Assembly: GCA_028622995.1 (NCBI GenBank)
Contig: JAJQJQ010000062.1
Coordinates: 806,001 to 870,000 of the forward strand
From: Panagrolaimus kolymaensis
Lineage: Eukaryota > Nematoda > Chromadorea > Rhabditida > Panagrolaimidae
Length of the DNA stretch: 64,000 nucleotides
Direction of reading: 5' to 3'
In this document: positions 35,581-49,000 of the stretch, in pieces
Position numbering within the stretch: the stretch's first letter is position 1
How the letters are laid out: every line of letters begins with the position of its first letter
Translations under genes and position numbers: made by a program
Notes under the pieces: generated by a model
Database searches by the model: none
Told to the model about the DNA's origin: nothing
The model's input: only the letters and a program-made list of their open reading frames with translations

Positions 35581-38379
35581 TTAATTAATTAATTTGTTGG
35601 TTGTGGATAGAATCAAAGAAAATATGAGCTCACTAATAATAACAAATGTGATTTGGTTTTTTAAAGTTTTTGTTTGTGCATAAATAAAAAATTAGGAGTT
35701 AATTTCCAAGCAGAAAATAAAAGATATGGAAAATTTTGAATTCCCTGAAACAACGACAAACATTTCTAAAGCTTTTTTGATCCAAAAAAAGAAAAGAAAA
35801 AGAAAGTTGCGCTTCAAAAGTAAATTTTGCAAGTTTAGCAAAAAACTTCTTTTTCATTCAACAAAAATGGTGAAAGAAAAAGTTTCAAGCAACTTTATTC
35901 ATCAAAAAATTTGTCCCTATCCAAGATAAAAAAAACTTTGAAACCATTTTGGAAGACACATCTATGGAAGCAATTTTAATTTAGAGAGTCAAATTTTTAC
36001 GAAATTTTTTTTTCATCAAATAAAATTTATGGCTTGAGAGTTGAAGAATCACAGGCATTGTCTACGGTAATTTTAAACTAACAATATATTCATTTTTTTA
36101 TCTTTATGCTTTTATAAAATTTTAGCACAAATTGATTAATAAGATTTACCTTTCAAAAACTTTAAACTTTTATATATTTTTTTGATTTCATTTATTTAAA
36201 ATCAAAAGAGAAAAGAAAGAAATGCCATTAACTTGAAAAAGTTGAACATCTGTTTATGCGTTTTTTTTGTTTTGTTTTTATTTGAAAAACAATTAAGTGG
36301 CTTTATTTCAGTCTCATTCTCGGTGGCCGACAGAAAGGAATTAGGGTCATAAAATAATGTTGCAACAATAATACATACTTCTTTTTTTCCTTCCAACATT
36401 TTTTCATTTTCACTATCACTTTTTTTTTCTTTCTAAATCTCAACAATTTTTTTTATTTGGGTAAAAACACTCACAAAAAATATTTTGTTTTGAAAATTAG
36501 GTTTTTTGTTTTGTTTTTACGCAAAAGCTGCTGCTGCTTTTTTTTGTGTCTGCCGACTAACTAATAATAATATTTTTTAATAAAATTATTTTTTAGTCCA
36601 TTCTTTTTTTTTTCAACACATTTTTTGGTTATCTAAAAAAAGGCTTTATTAAAGTAATTAGCTTTTCCATATATTTTTTTTTGTATGGTAATTTTTATTC
36701 AAAAAAAAAATTGAAAGCAAAAGAAAAAGAAAAAAAACTGTTACTTTTCCGCCGCGGCTGTTTTTGTTTGTTGCTTTTTTGTTGCCTTCTGAGTTTTGCT
36801 TGCTTCTTCTTCGTAAACAAAGGAATTGAGTTTCTTTCAAGCAAAATAAAAAAAGCGAATACCAAGTTTCTTCAACAACGGTGGCGGTAGGTAGAGGCGG
36901 CAAAAGGCAAAAAAGTCACTCTATTGTTATTATTTTTTTTTTCTAAAAAAAAACCATGGACTTGACAGTTTTTAATTTTTTTTATGCTGTTTTTGCTTTT
37001 CATAAAAGTCAAAAAATGCTAGCATAAAATTTTGGTTTTTAATTTTTTAGCTTTGAACAAATATTTTTTTATTTTTTAGCACCTCCTTTTAGGAATAGGC
37101 CGCAGCAGACAATGGTGTTAGGAGAATAACGTCATTTTTTTAAAATTCGAACATGGTCGAACGCGGCCGATGGCGGCCGTGGCTTTGATTGTAGCATAAA
37201 AATGTTTTGAAGGCTCAGAAACAGAAAATTTAGAAATCTTGGTTTATACCTTTTTTCACTTTTTTTTGAATCATTTTTTGCTATTTTTACTTTAAAAAAA
37301 ATAATTTTGATGCCGCAAAAATGCTTCATTAAACATTTACAATTATAAAAAAAGTTCACTTTTCTTTTATTTTTTCTATTCGTTGACATTATTTCTAAGC
37401 TATTTTAATTTTTCAATGACTTTTTTATGTATGAAAAAGAATTGTTTTTTTTTTTTTTTCTTGCCTTCCTTTTAAGAAAAAACACACATCGTTAATCAAG
37501 TGTGTAAACACAAACACATACATACACGCAACAAAAATTTTTATTTTTCTTGGACCCTTAAACTTCCAGAAAGAAAGTTAACAAAAAAAATTATTAACCA
37601 AAAAAAACAAACTTCTTTATTTTATTTTTTTTTGTTTTGTTTATAATCTTTCGTTCAAGCAAGCGGAAAAGCAAAAAAAAAAAATAAGAAAGATTAGAAA
37701 TTGGTGAGGTGGATTTTATTTTTTCAAGAAAAAATATTAATAATCTAAAAAAAATTATTGAAGAGAATTTAGAATTCCAGCTTGGATATAGTAAATTTGC
37801 TTTGATACCTAAAATAAATTCGCTGTTGTGTGGAATTTACAAAGTATGTATGTTTCATGTCTTTCGCAACACCAAAATGCGTTGAATTCCTTTTCTTTAA
37901 AGGTTTTTGTTGTCTTTGCCGACGATTTTTTTTCCGGGTTCGTTCGCAAATGTTTTTTGTTTCTTTTCATTTTTTTGCGCTGCCCTTCTTTTTCTTCTGT
38001 CTGTTCGATCACAACAACATCGAGAGAAAAAGGTGATTGCTTCCAATTTTTACCATTTTCATTTTTTTATGTTTTCAAATAACTGAAAAGCTGCCTTTTT
38101 TTTACTTCGTTCGTTCCTTTTAAAAAACAAACCTTTGACCCAAGGGAAATTTGTTGAAAGTATGTTCCATATTTTTTTTATGTTATGTTTGACACCATTT
38201 TTTTTTATGTCCTTCGCTTTGGTTTTTTCTTCTTCTCTTGTTGCTTCCTGGAATAATCTTTATCCCTCATCTTTTTTTTTACAGAAAAAAGAAGTCAAAA
38301 CCAAAACCAAAAACTTGGAAGTTTGAAGATTTACGACGTTTTTTTAAAAACAAAAATATATTTTTTAAAAAGAAAAATA
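35581..38379. other. T-rich noncoding interval
   Basis: About 2.8 kb of mostly T-rich plus-strand sequence upstream of the next plus-strand gene. A GC-rich patch with GCGGCCGATGGCGGCCG lies at about 37163-37180, standing out strongly from its setting; it may mark a promoter. Open frames here (for example 35726-35929, Lys-rich) look like translated homopolymers. Confidence 0.5.
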
Positions 38380-40135
38380 ATGCGTTTGGAGTTTATTTTT
38401 ATTTTTATTGGATTTTCATTATCATTTGAATGTTCGTCAACAATAATACCACGATCAAAAAGAAATACCAAAAATGGTTGTGAAAATCTTGAACAAGTTA
38501 GTTAGATTTTGAAATTCCAAAAACCAAAACTTTTTTTTGGAATTTTAGATTCAAGGATTGGATGCAATTAAATATCCCCGTCGATTTCATGGTGAATTTG
38601 CTCGTCCATGGTTGAGAACGGATATAAACGTGAAATTATTTGCAAGTAAAGCCCTCACATATAATTGGATGTGGATGAAGGAATTAAAAGTGAGAGGTTT
38701 AAATGCAACAGTAAATGAACTTCTTGATGTTCTCGAAAAGCAAGGATGTTTATTTATTCCATATGGCGAAGGAGTAAAGGATTTACTTTTGGGAAGTATT
38801 AAAGATACAAGCCCTTTAAAAATTGAAGGTGAATCTACTTGTGATATAACAAAGGTAATTTTATATTAGAAAATTAGATGAAAATCATTCACGCTGCCAG
38901 TTTATTTTTAGTTTTAAAATTTTTTTATACGTATAAATTAAATTTCTTTTAATAGGTTTATCAAATATGTGAAAAAGCATTTGGTTGGTTTCGATGTGGT
39001 GGAAAACCCACTCAAACTCATCATCGTGTAACCTTTGGAAAACTTGATGATAATGAGCGATTCACTAAAGCCATGGTAGATCCAATAATTATTTCATCAT
39101 GGAATTCAACATTTAATCGTCCACAAATTCAATGGGAATTTACTGCAAACGCTGTGGGATTATATGATAATACAGCGGGAAAAGTATTTTTAATTGATTT
39201 CACTGGAAATAGCGTGAAAGATATATGCCAACATATTATTGGTTTACCCGTGGATCCAGGAAATTGGTATAAATGGACTCAAAATAATTTAGTTAAAATT
39301 ATGAGATATTATAATTTAGAAGCTGATGGGTTTATAACTAAAGGGGGAGTGAGAAATTTAATTATGAGAAATGTTCAAAAACTTTATAATCCATTGGTTC
39401 GTTAGTTTAGTTTTATTTAAATTATTTTTTGGGTTAAAAAAATAACAAAAAAGCTAAAAATTAGTTTATAGAAATTTCAAGAATATTATTGCCGATATGT
39501 TTATGATGGAATTTTTGTTTTAACTGATGGCGATCATTTGCTTCTTGATTCAATTGAAAATTCCACCTCCTCTTCGCAAATAATAATTCCTGAATGCCGG
39601 GTGGTGAATCCAGATCCAAGAAGTGGAAGAATTATAGGTTTAATAAATAAAACTCTTGAAAGAGATTATGATAAATTTTGGCGTGAACAAATGCTCGAAG
39701 ATTTACGGTTAATTAATTTTGTGAATCTTGATGAAGATCCTGTATTTCTTGATGGTGCAGCCACTCAAGCGTCATATCCTCGATTTGGTCGATTTGATTA
39801 TGATGACACCACAACAACATTTATTTCACCCACAGCTGAAGAATATCCAGGTTTGTAAAAATAGGATTTCTAAATTTTCTCATTTGGAATACAAAAATTT
39901 TATAGGCGATGATAAATACCAAGAAGAATATTCAGTTAATGAAAATAGCGATAAAAGTGAAAAATCTAATGATCCTTCATCGAGTAACAAATGTGTCATA
40001 ACATCTTTTATTAGTAAGCATTTCCTTTCTTTAAATTTCAGGCTACAGTAGCTTTCGAAGAAAAACTTTTAAATAAAAAAATTTTTTTTTTTAGTTGCCA
40101 GTGTTTTGATTATTATTGCAACGCCATTTTTCTAA
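38380..40135 (+). CDS. Secreted, probably GPI-anchored protein with nucleotidyltransferase-like motif
   Basis: Exons 38380-38496, 38549-38854, 38956-39396, 39472-39850, 39906-40013, 40095-40135 (stop); 463 residues. Residues 1-20 form a signal peptide; the last residues 'VLIIIATPFF' are a short hydrophobic end typical of a GPI-attachment signal or a tail anchor, preceded by a hydrophilic Ser/Asn/Asp segment. Near residues 95-125 it reads 'GEGVKDLLLG' followed about ten residues later by 'IEGESTCDITKVYQIC'. This is reminiscent of the head of class II tRNA nucleotidyltransferases/poly(A) polymerases (GGxVRDxLLG, then DxD and a helix), but the DxD acids are not in canonical form. Cysteines are paired in spacing suggesting an extracellular, disulfide-bonded protein. 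I do not know its function. AATAAA at 40181-40186. Confidence 0.7.
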
Positions 40136-41019
40136 TCAACCAACAAACTTCGTTAAATTTTTCAAATTATTTTTGGTAATAATAAAAAAAGAGAGCTTTA
40201 ATTATTATCATTTTTTACTTTACTTGGAAGATGCATAAAATATTATCGGGTGCTTTTTATTTGTTTTTTTCTTCTTCAAATTAGCCACTGAATAGCAAAT
40301 ATTTTTCTGATTTCTTTTATTTTCATAACTTTCTATGAATTACCTTTACCTCCTTTTCTTTTTTTGTTGCTTTTTTGTAATAGTTTTTTTTATTGAAGTG
40401 TTAATATTTTTTGGTTTTAGTCTGATTAGGTGAACTTTGTCTGTTTTGAAAGTAGTTAATAAAAATATTGCCAATTATTTTTGAACAAGTTCCCGCTGCA
40501 AAAAAAGTTAAAACAGTCCTTTAAAAATTTTACAATATTAATTCAGAGAACACCGAATCAACAACTTTTTTTACACAGAAAGATTACAATTAATTTACAT
40601 CATTTTAGTTAAAATTAAAACAACGGCTTTGGGAAGGTTAAAAAACGATACAAAGCTCTTCCATTTTCGTTTTTCTTATTACATGTTTTTCGAAATCGAT
40701 TCAGCAACAACAATCACCTCGTAAATTAACCGATTTAGTAACATAAAAAAAACTGTGTCCTGCTTTTTTGTAAACCTTTTTTTCTTTGCTATAATTGATG
40801 GCTTTAAAAAATTTATTTAAAAAAGAAAATGAAAAAACAAATTTATGAAAAGAAAAGATTTTAAAAATAAAATATAACCGTAGTTTGAATTTGTACCAAT
40901 GTTATTTTTTTAAAAACAAAATTAAAATAAACTTTTTTTTTTGGAAATTAAAATGCACCCTGAGATCATTTTTTGTTATTTGAAAACTAAAATGGAAGTT
41001 TATTCATATATTTTTATTA
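40136..41019. other. Convergent intergenic region
   Basis: 3' ends of a plus-strand and a minus-strand gene face each other. Poly(A) signals for the former (40181) and for the receptor gene (minus strand, 40999-41004) are present. No gene seen. Confidence 0.6.
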
Positions 41020-43071
41020 TTATAAATCTACAGCATCTGTGGATGTTATAATTATATGAGCTGCAATCGTGGGTTCTTCATTTATTGTATTATATCTTCG
41101 ATTGAAGGATGCTTTAGAAAATGGTGAAATATGTTTCAATGCTTTTCGATATGGTCGAAGGAAGAAAGTTGTTAGAGCATTGGTTAATGGATGGGCTCCA
41201 ATAATAGCCTCACCAACAATAAACCATATTCCATCAATATCAATATTAAATATAAAGCAGAGATCTAAAAAATTTTAAGGTAATTATTTTTTGTAAAGTT
41301 CAAAAACTTTGGTCTCGGTAAGAAATTTTTTAATGGAAAAGTTATGTCTCGAAACGATTTCATTTTTAGATAATCTTTGATCAAAACTTTTTAGGTTTAA
41401 AAAAATGATAAAATATGATTTATGTATTTAAAGATACTACTTACTTGCAATATAATAAGGTGTAGCTAAAACCAAAGGTAAAAAGGCTTGAAAAATATAT
41501 GTATAAACTATTCCTTTTTGTTGTTGTAATTGCCTTGGATTCATAGTTCTTCCAATTTGTTTTCGAGCTGTTTTAGATTGTCGTTGAACAATCGATGAAA
41601 GAACAATCAAATTACAAATAAATGAAAAAATAAAAAATGATGGCGCCATAACGAAGAAGAAAAACTAAAAAACAAAAATCAAAAAATTTAGTTATTTGGT
41701 TAAAAAAATTGATTTTTTCAATGACGTTTTTTTTAAAGTATGAAACATTTTCTTGGAAAATATATAATAATTTTCAATTAAAAGAAAGCAGACGACATAT
41801 GTTTTTAAAAGAAATTAATTTATTATTAACGCTGCTGACTGACTAAGCAAATTATTTTTTTATCATTAGCTTGTCGTCGTCTGCTTGCTTGCTTTTTTAT
41901 TTGCACTTTTTTAAAAGCTTTTTCAAAAACGCTTTCTTTATTTGCAAAAAAGCAGAACCAAGCTTGCAAATATAATATTTTTTGTTAAAAGTGTTTTTAA
42001 AGGGACATAGCTATTTCATGCCTTTTCAAAAATTTCGATACTGGGGCTGATAGGAACAGTTGGGGCGGCGCGTGTTTGAATTACCGTGCACTTTCTGTCT
42101 TACACGGTAATTCAAACACGCGCCTTACCAAGTGTAACTTTCAGTCCCCACTATCGAAATTTCAAAAAAGGCATGAAATAGCTATGTCCCTTTAACTTAC
42201 CACATTGGTATATTGCGACATTCGAATATATAAAAACATATAATCATAAAGAACGACATCCTAAAAAAAATATAAAAATTATTTTAATCCTTATTTTTAA
42301 AAAAAAGGAGAAGGATTTATTTTAAAATTTAAATTTTTTTGCCATTTAAAAATAAATAAAAAACGTTTTTGGTGATGGCAAAATATTTTTTTATCTATTT
42401 TAATGTGAGTGGGAGAGAGGAGAGACTTACTTGAAGAAATAAATCATAAATAGCCACAATCATAGGAATAGCAAAACAACTACCAATAATAATTCCAAGA
42501 CTTTTAATTTTAAGTTGATAATTTTGACATATAAATAACCATTGATCGATGGCTAATACGGGAAATAAAAAATAACATACATATGAAGAATTATATACCA
42601 CGGTTCTTAGGAAAGATGCAGTAAATAATGAAAGACCATACTGAAAAATAAAAATGTGGGTTTTTAAAATTTTATTTTATTCTTTGAATCTTAAAACAAA
42701 AACTTTGGGGTTTTGTAAAAAATGCTTTAAAGAAAAGTTTTTTTGTTTTATTAACTTTCCCATTTTTTATGTTAGAAAAACTAAATTTAAAAAATGCTAA
42801 CATTATAAGAAACACTAAATAAATAAACTCCATTTAAAATTAAAAATCCAATTAAACCAAATAAATTTGCTATTGACATTCCTAATGTCGGATATTTCAC
42901 ACGTGAAGTAATTAAGCCTGGTTTTAAACCCATATAAGCTAATATTATATTTGGTGGTAATGCTAATGTATATAATATAACATATATTATGGAATTAGGT
43001 AAATATTCTTCATGGGCTGGCACCAATGATTCCAAAGAAGATACATTATCGACTTGTTTAAAAAAAGTCAT
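41020..43071 (-). CDS. Chemoreceptor-type 7TM G-protein-coupled receptor
   Basis: Minus-strand exons 43071-42802, 42640-42431, 42260-42201, 41664-41445, 41264-41020 (stop), all in frame; 334 residues, the usual size of nematode serpentine receptors. Seven hydrophobic segments can be drawn: TM1 'IIYVILYTLALPPNIILAY', a TM2 with 'PTLGMSIANLFGLIGF', TM3-4 in exon 2, TM5 in exon 4 ('APSFFIFSFICNLIVL'), TM6 'TYIFQAFLPLVLATPYYI' after a basic third cytoplasmic loop, and TM7 followed by 'FFLRPYRKAL', the typical chemoreceptor C-terminal motif. Class (str/srh/srd and so on) is not decided. The first exon begins two bases after a strong acceptor (TTGTTGCAG), so the transcript is trans-spliced or has a distant 5' exon. 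Intron 3 (42200-41665) contains a hairpin element. Confidence 0.88.
41997..42195. mobile_element. Hairpin MITE flanked by TTAA
   Basis: Terminal inverted repeats AGGGACATAGCTATTTCATG and complement, continuing through CCTTTT and a TATCGAAATTT match on both sides; the centre has a second stem, GCGCGTGTTTGAATTACCGTG pairing with its complement (about 42070-42123). Nearly the whole 195-bp element folds on itself. TTAA stands at both outer ends (41997-42000 and 42192-42195), as in elements that target TTAA such as piggyBac relatives, although the termini read AGGG rather than the CCC common in that superfamily. It contains no gene, so it would need a transposase in trans. It lies in a receptor intron and its right TTAA overlaps the last consensus base of the splice donor. 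Confidence 0.85.
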
Positions 43072-46000
43072 ATCTGCAACAATAAAAAATATGAATCAAA
43101 AAATAACATTAAAAAAGAGGTCTCCATGCAATTAGAAATAATAACGGTAGATCGAAGCACGAAAATAAATTGTATTTTAAAAAATATGGTTTAAAAACGC
43201 TTAAAAAATGTGAAGAAAAAAAAATTAGAGAGAAAATAAAAAAAATAAAAAATCGAAAAACTAAAAACTTTTTATTTTTGAATTTTGCTAATTTTCTTTC
43301 GTTCGTTCTTCTTCGAAGGCACTAAATTCCAAAAAAAAAATGTTTGAAACGCTAAAGGAAAAAAATAAATAAAAATAATTGGGATGAAAGGGAGTCAAAA
43401 AAAGAGAGAAAAAAGTTTTAAGTTTAAGGATGTCGTCTCCATGTTGCCATTTAAGGGATGGAAAGAATACTTTTTGACCTTGAGCCTTTTATTTTTTATT
43501 TTTTATTTTTTCTGGCTACGACGACGTTTATCTTTTTTAGCTGCTAATAATTAAACTAGAAAGAACCAAGAAGAAGAAAAAAAAGAGAAGAAAGTCGAGT
43601 GGGTGTAGTTAATGTATGTATGTTGTTATTATTACGTCTTTAGTTTTCCTTATTTTTTCTTTCTTTTCCCCTCTCTTTTTTTAATCATTCCATTAGAGCA
43701 AGAAAAAAAAAAGCTTATAAAAAACATAACAAAACAAAAAATCGAGAAAAAGGAAGCAAAATAAATATGGGTATAAAGTAACCATGTTTGTGAACATATT
43801 AATTTATTAAAATAGGATATGAAGGAGCAGCGAAGAAATAAATGAATGAACCGTATAAAAGAAGAAAAAGATTCAGTCAGGAAAAATTTTAAATCTAAGT
43901 TTTTATTAAAAAAATATGTGACAAAAATAAAGAAAAACGAAGATGGGTTGTGAAAAATAATTAACATTCATAAAAATAATAACTTTTAAAAAATTCACGG
44001 ATTAGAATTTCGAATGTTCGAAATATGTATGAAAAAATTAAAACATGGAGTCCAAAATAAAAAAAATATGAGAATGACTTTTTTTTCACTTTAAGAAAAC
44101 CCCAATGCACTTTTTATGAGTTCAAAAAAGGTTATAAATACAATTTAAAAAACAAAGCTAAAAACGTTCCTCAAAAATATCCACGAGGGCGGAGGATGGA
44201 CGACAAAAGTCTTTTTAAATAAAAGGTTAGCCTTCATTATTTTATTTGTTTGTTTGATTGACTACAATTTTTTTTATTTTCGAAGCTAATAATCAAAATC
44301 TAAATTAAGAAACAAAAACAAATAAATATACTTTTAATAATTGCCCCAAGAGATAAACAAACAAAAAAATATATCCTTTTTTTATACTTTTTTTTATTTT
44401 GAATTTAGTCAGTCAGCGTGACTTTTTGAGTGTGTCTTCTCTGCGTAATTACTTCTTCTTATTTTTATTTTTGGGATAAACAAAATAAAGTTTTAGAATT
44501 AAAGAAAAAACTTTTTTTTCGTTTATTTTTGAAAAACCCTTTTTTAATTTAATATTAAAAAATATTAATAATTAATAATATAAAAGTCATTTGCCTTTTC
44601 TCATTTTATCAAGGTTGTTTTTTTTTCAAAGCAGGCAGATTATTTTAAAATTGAAAGGAAAGGCGGCAGCGAAAAGAAAATTTATAACTATGATTTCAAA
44701 GGTGAAAAAAATATTTTTTATTAAAAAAAATTAGAAAACTACAAACTCTGACATTAAACAAAAAAGTTCAAATGTTTAAAATAAAAACTTTAAAAGAAAA
44801 CCACACAAAAAAATAGTGAGTAATTTTCAAAAACAAAAAAAGTTTGCCACAAAAAAACGCAAATGTAAATGAAAAAAAAAAAAATAAACTAAATTTTTAT
44901 GAATTTTTGTGCTTTCTTCCTTTGTAGCGACTTTTTTTTATTTAAACGATTCAAAACAAAAGAGTAGGAAAAAAATATATTATAAAAAATAAAATAAAGA
45001 GAGAGGAAGAGATTTAAGGTAATCTCTGGCAAGGTAGTAGGTAAACAAATAATTTACACGTGGATGAAATTTGAGAAGGAAGAGGAAAAAGATATTTTTT
45101 TTTGTTTTGTTGTAATTACATTCAAACAAAAAAAATAACACATGTATGTAGTCATAGAAAACATTCTTTTTGTTTAAAATAAAATAAAGGAAATAAAAGA
45201 AAGATTCAAAAATCCCTTTTTTAAGTGCCTAAATTTTTTTCATGGAACTAAAAAAAACAAGATAATTAATCCATGAATCACAGAACTCGAGGCTTGAAGC
45301 GATGATAGTACCATAAAATCGCGAAATAGGTATTACTCTCATTTTTTTTTTGTTTAGAAAAATAAGCAAAAAAAATTTTGCTTCATAAACGATAATTTTC
45401 TCGGTTGTTTTTCTAAAAAAACTTTTTTTTCCAATAATCCAGAAAGAAAGAAAAAAAGATGAGAAAAAAACACCCATTTAATGGAAGAGGAAGATAAAAA
45501 AAAAGCTTTCCAAAAACTATGGATGGATGTTCATTTATTTAAAAAAAAGTGTATTTGTATGTATAATCGAAAAAGCACATAAAAAATAAATGCTTCTGTT
45601 TTTTTTTGTTTGAGCTTTTCCTCAAGGGAATGGATCTTCCTCACTTATGGTTGGTTGCTTGCTTTTTTTGGTATATAAAAAAATAATATAAAAAAACTAG
45701 ACTCAACAACAAAAAAAAGATGATGCGAGATAATATATTTAGTTGGCTGGTTGATGATTGTCACAAAAAAGGTCAAAAATAAGAAAGCTCCATAAAATCT
45801 TTTTTTATGGCAAAAAACAAAAAAATGTTTTTAAAGTTTTGCTGAAAATATTGGATTTATGGAAGCTTTTATGATTAATAAAACATCATTCTGCGATGGT
45901 TACTATATATGTCTCTCAAGACTTGGGCTTTCCAGGAAACTATGGACAGCGTTGATAATTGAAAACTTGCAAAATAAAAATTGCATTTTGCTGATAAATT

Positions 46001-49000
46001 TTCAAAACAATAAATAAACTTAAAAAATATTTTTCGAATTATTGAAAAATTCAATTTTTTTAAAGAAAAGATATTTTTTTTATTTTTTTTGATAAACTTT
46101 GAAACTTTATTTTCAATTTATATTACCTTTTTTCTCGGCGGATAAAATGGAAGGAAAAAAAGTTATTATAAAATATGCTAATAAAAAATAAAAAATATTG
46201 TGTTTTAAAAAAATAAATGAATAAACTTTTTTTAAATTAAAAAAAGATGAAATTGTTGCTTACGTGTGTGTGTGAGATGAAGCGCAAAACGTGTATATAT
46301 GTGTGTGAATTACTGCTACGAGGCTCTTCCAAATTTTATAAAAAAAATAAAATAAAATAGAGAAGAGAATGAAAAAAGAAAAACTTTATATTTTATAATG
46401 ATGAACTACTAAAAATGGAAGCAAAAACAAAAAAAGAAGGAAAAGAGAGAGATTTTTTTGGGGTGCTGCAAAAAAAAAAAAGATGGTGTGAAAAAATAAA
46501 TTTGGGATAATGCAGGCTGTTGTTGCTGAGAGATAAAAATAAAAGCAGCCTAAAAAAAGCTTGACTTATTTGGTGGTGGTGGTTGTGAGTGACTGTTGCC
46601 GTGCCTCCACTCTCTCCACGCATTTTTTATTAAAGCCCAAAAAAAAAGAAGCTTACTGCCAAGTTTAGAATTGGAATATTCTCTCTCAGCCATGGGAAAA
46701 TAAAAATACGATGGATTAACAAAAACAAATTTAAAGATTATCGCCACCATTCAAGAAAGAGAGTACACGATTAAAAAGATAGACTTTAAAAAATTTAGAT
46801 TTAAACATTTTCCTAGAAATTTTTTGGAGGATCAAAAATTTGAAGCGTTCGTTTATTCATAAAAACAAATAGATTTAAAAATCAAAAGCTTGAAGCCTCA
46901 TAAATTCAAATAATTTTTTTAATGTTATTAAAGTCAAAATGAAACCGTTCAATCAAAAAACTACAAATTTCTTATTAAAAAAACAAATAAATATCTTTCA
47001 CTTTTTTGTTTTGGTGGTTTTGGAGTTTATGAGTCAGTCAACGTGAAAGTTAGAATTAAAGATAATAAAAATAAATATTGAAAAGCTGAAAAAAAGAAGC
47101 GCGAAAAAGGGAAACAAAAAAGCATCCCAACATTTTTTTTGAATATTATTATTACTTATTTATTATTAATCAACCAAGCGACCTTCCAGCCCATCATGTC
47201 ACATTTCAGTTCACATATTTTTTGGTGGTGAAAAACGAAAAAAAAACAAAAGCATGTCCTTTTATGTCGGCACATACATATGTATTTTAATAATTAATAA
47301 CTTTACATATGTCAAAAAAAAGCTTTCAACCAAATGGGATATATCCAACAAACAAAAACAAACAAAAAACACACACAAGTTTTGAAAGTCAAAAAAAAGA
47401 AGAAAGTTTTGTTTCAAAACGACTTAAATAAATTTAGCAGAAAAAATGTTATAAAACAACGAGAAAGAATTTTGGTTCCTTTCTCCCCTGAATTCCGAGG
47501 ATTATCAAGGTCGACCAATAAAGCAAAAGAAAAACCTATTGAAAAAAATAAAATGATAAATATTTCACAATTTGGAAAATAGAAATTTATTCTTTTGCAT
47601 TTTTTATTTCGAACAACAACACAATTGCAATTATGGATCAAACTCGATTCAAAATATTTATCTCGCTTGAACAAGTTTTAAGAAAAATAAATGTTACACC
47701 ACAAAAAAGAAATTTCATTGCAATTTGCAACAACCCAAACTAAAAAAAATGAGTGGGTGAAGAAGAAGAAGCTAAATTGTTTCATTTAAAAAAAATTAAT
47801 AATAAAAAAAAAACAAGGAAAAATATTTTTTTAGCAACCGACGACAAAGAAAAAAAGGAACTAAAAGAATTTACATTTTTTTCTCTCTCTTCTTTTTCTC
47901 TTTTTTTTGTTTCGTGTTTTTATAAAATCTGACTGACAGTACCAATTTAAAATTAAAATAAAAAAAAAACCACCAAACAAATAAAAAATAAATTACCCAA
48001 AGGCACGCGCACCAATTTGTCTTTCTCTTTTTTTGTTAATGTCAGGAAAGTTCAAAGAAGCAAAAATAAAGAAAAAAAGAAGCTAACATCACTGAAAAAA
48101 AGAAGCATTTTATATACCAAGGCTGTGATTATTTTTTCCAATGCCTTATATATATAAAAAAAACTATTAGTTTTAGTTTTAAATTGGATTTTTTTAAAAC
48201 AAAAAAATAATAGGTGGCTTCAGAAGAAGACAGACAAATTTGCAGTTTTATATAAAAAAATAAGTAAGAAAGAAAAAATCTTATGATCTCAATTTATTTT
48301 TGCTAGCTATTGCTCCTGATTTAAAAAAAATAAGTGGGTTCAATATATATATTTAAAAAACTAATAAAATAAAATTGGTATTGAGGAGTGAATATAAATA
48401 AATATCATGCATGCATAAATAAATGGAAAAATTTTGGAAAGCTCAAAAGAAAATAATCTGTTATTTTTTGTTGTTGCAAGATTTAAGTTTGTGGATACAT
48501 AAATATAAGAAAATAAATTATGAAATTTTGGCTCTAAAACACAAAACTCAAAAACACCATTTGGTAATTACTGCAGTAAAAAAAAGAAACCTTTTCATGT
48601 CCAAAAACAATGTTTTTAATGTTTTTGTACATACAAATCTTAGGTAATTGTAAATGACAAAATAATTGCAAAACCCATTTACTTTTTTTTCATTTTGATT
48701 CTTTCAAGCAGCAAAAATTTGTGTCAAGGACGTTTTGAAAATTTTTTTCATTAATGATTTTAATTTTTTCTTTTTAGCGATAATTAAAGGCCAAAAGTTA
48801 GAATCTATAACTAAGAAAATATATATACATATATTTTAAAAGAGAAATTTGAAGTAAAAATAGAAAGTTTAAAAAAAGAAGCAATTAGAAAGTCCTAGAG
48901 GAGTTAAGAAAAAATTTTTTACAAAAAAGAAAGAAAAATTAAAGTGCAACAAAATATATGCAAAGCTGAAGCTACTGGAACGACCAAAAAAAAAGAACTT

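Noticed and set aside
46393..46750. Overlapping minus-strand frames with 'HSQPPPPNKSSFF'
   Set aside because: Arises from a GGTGGTGGT tract and A-rich repeats; no gene structure.
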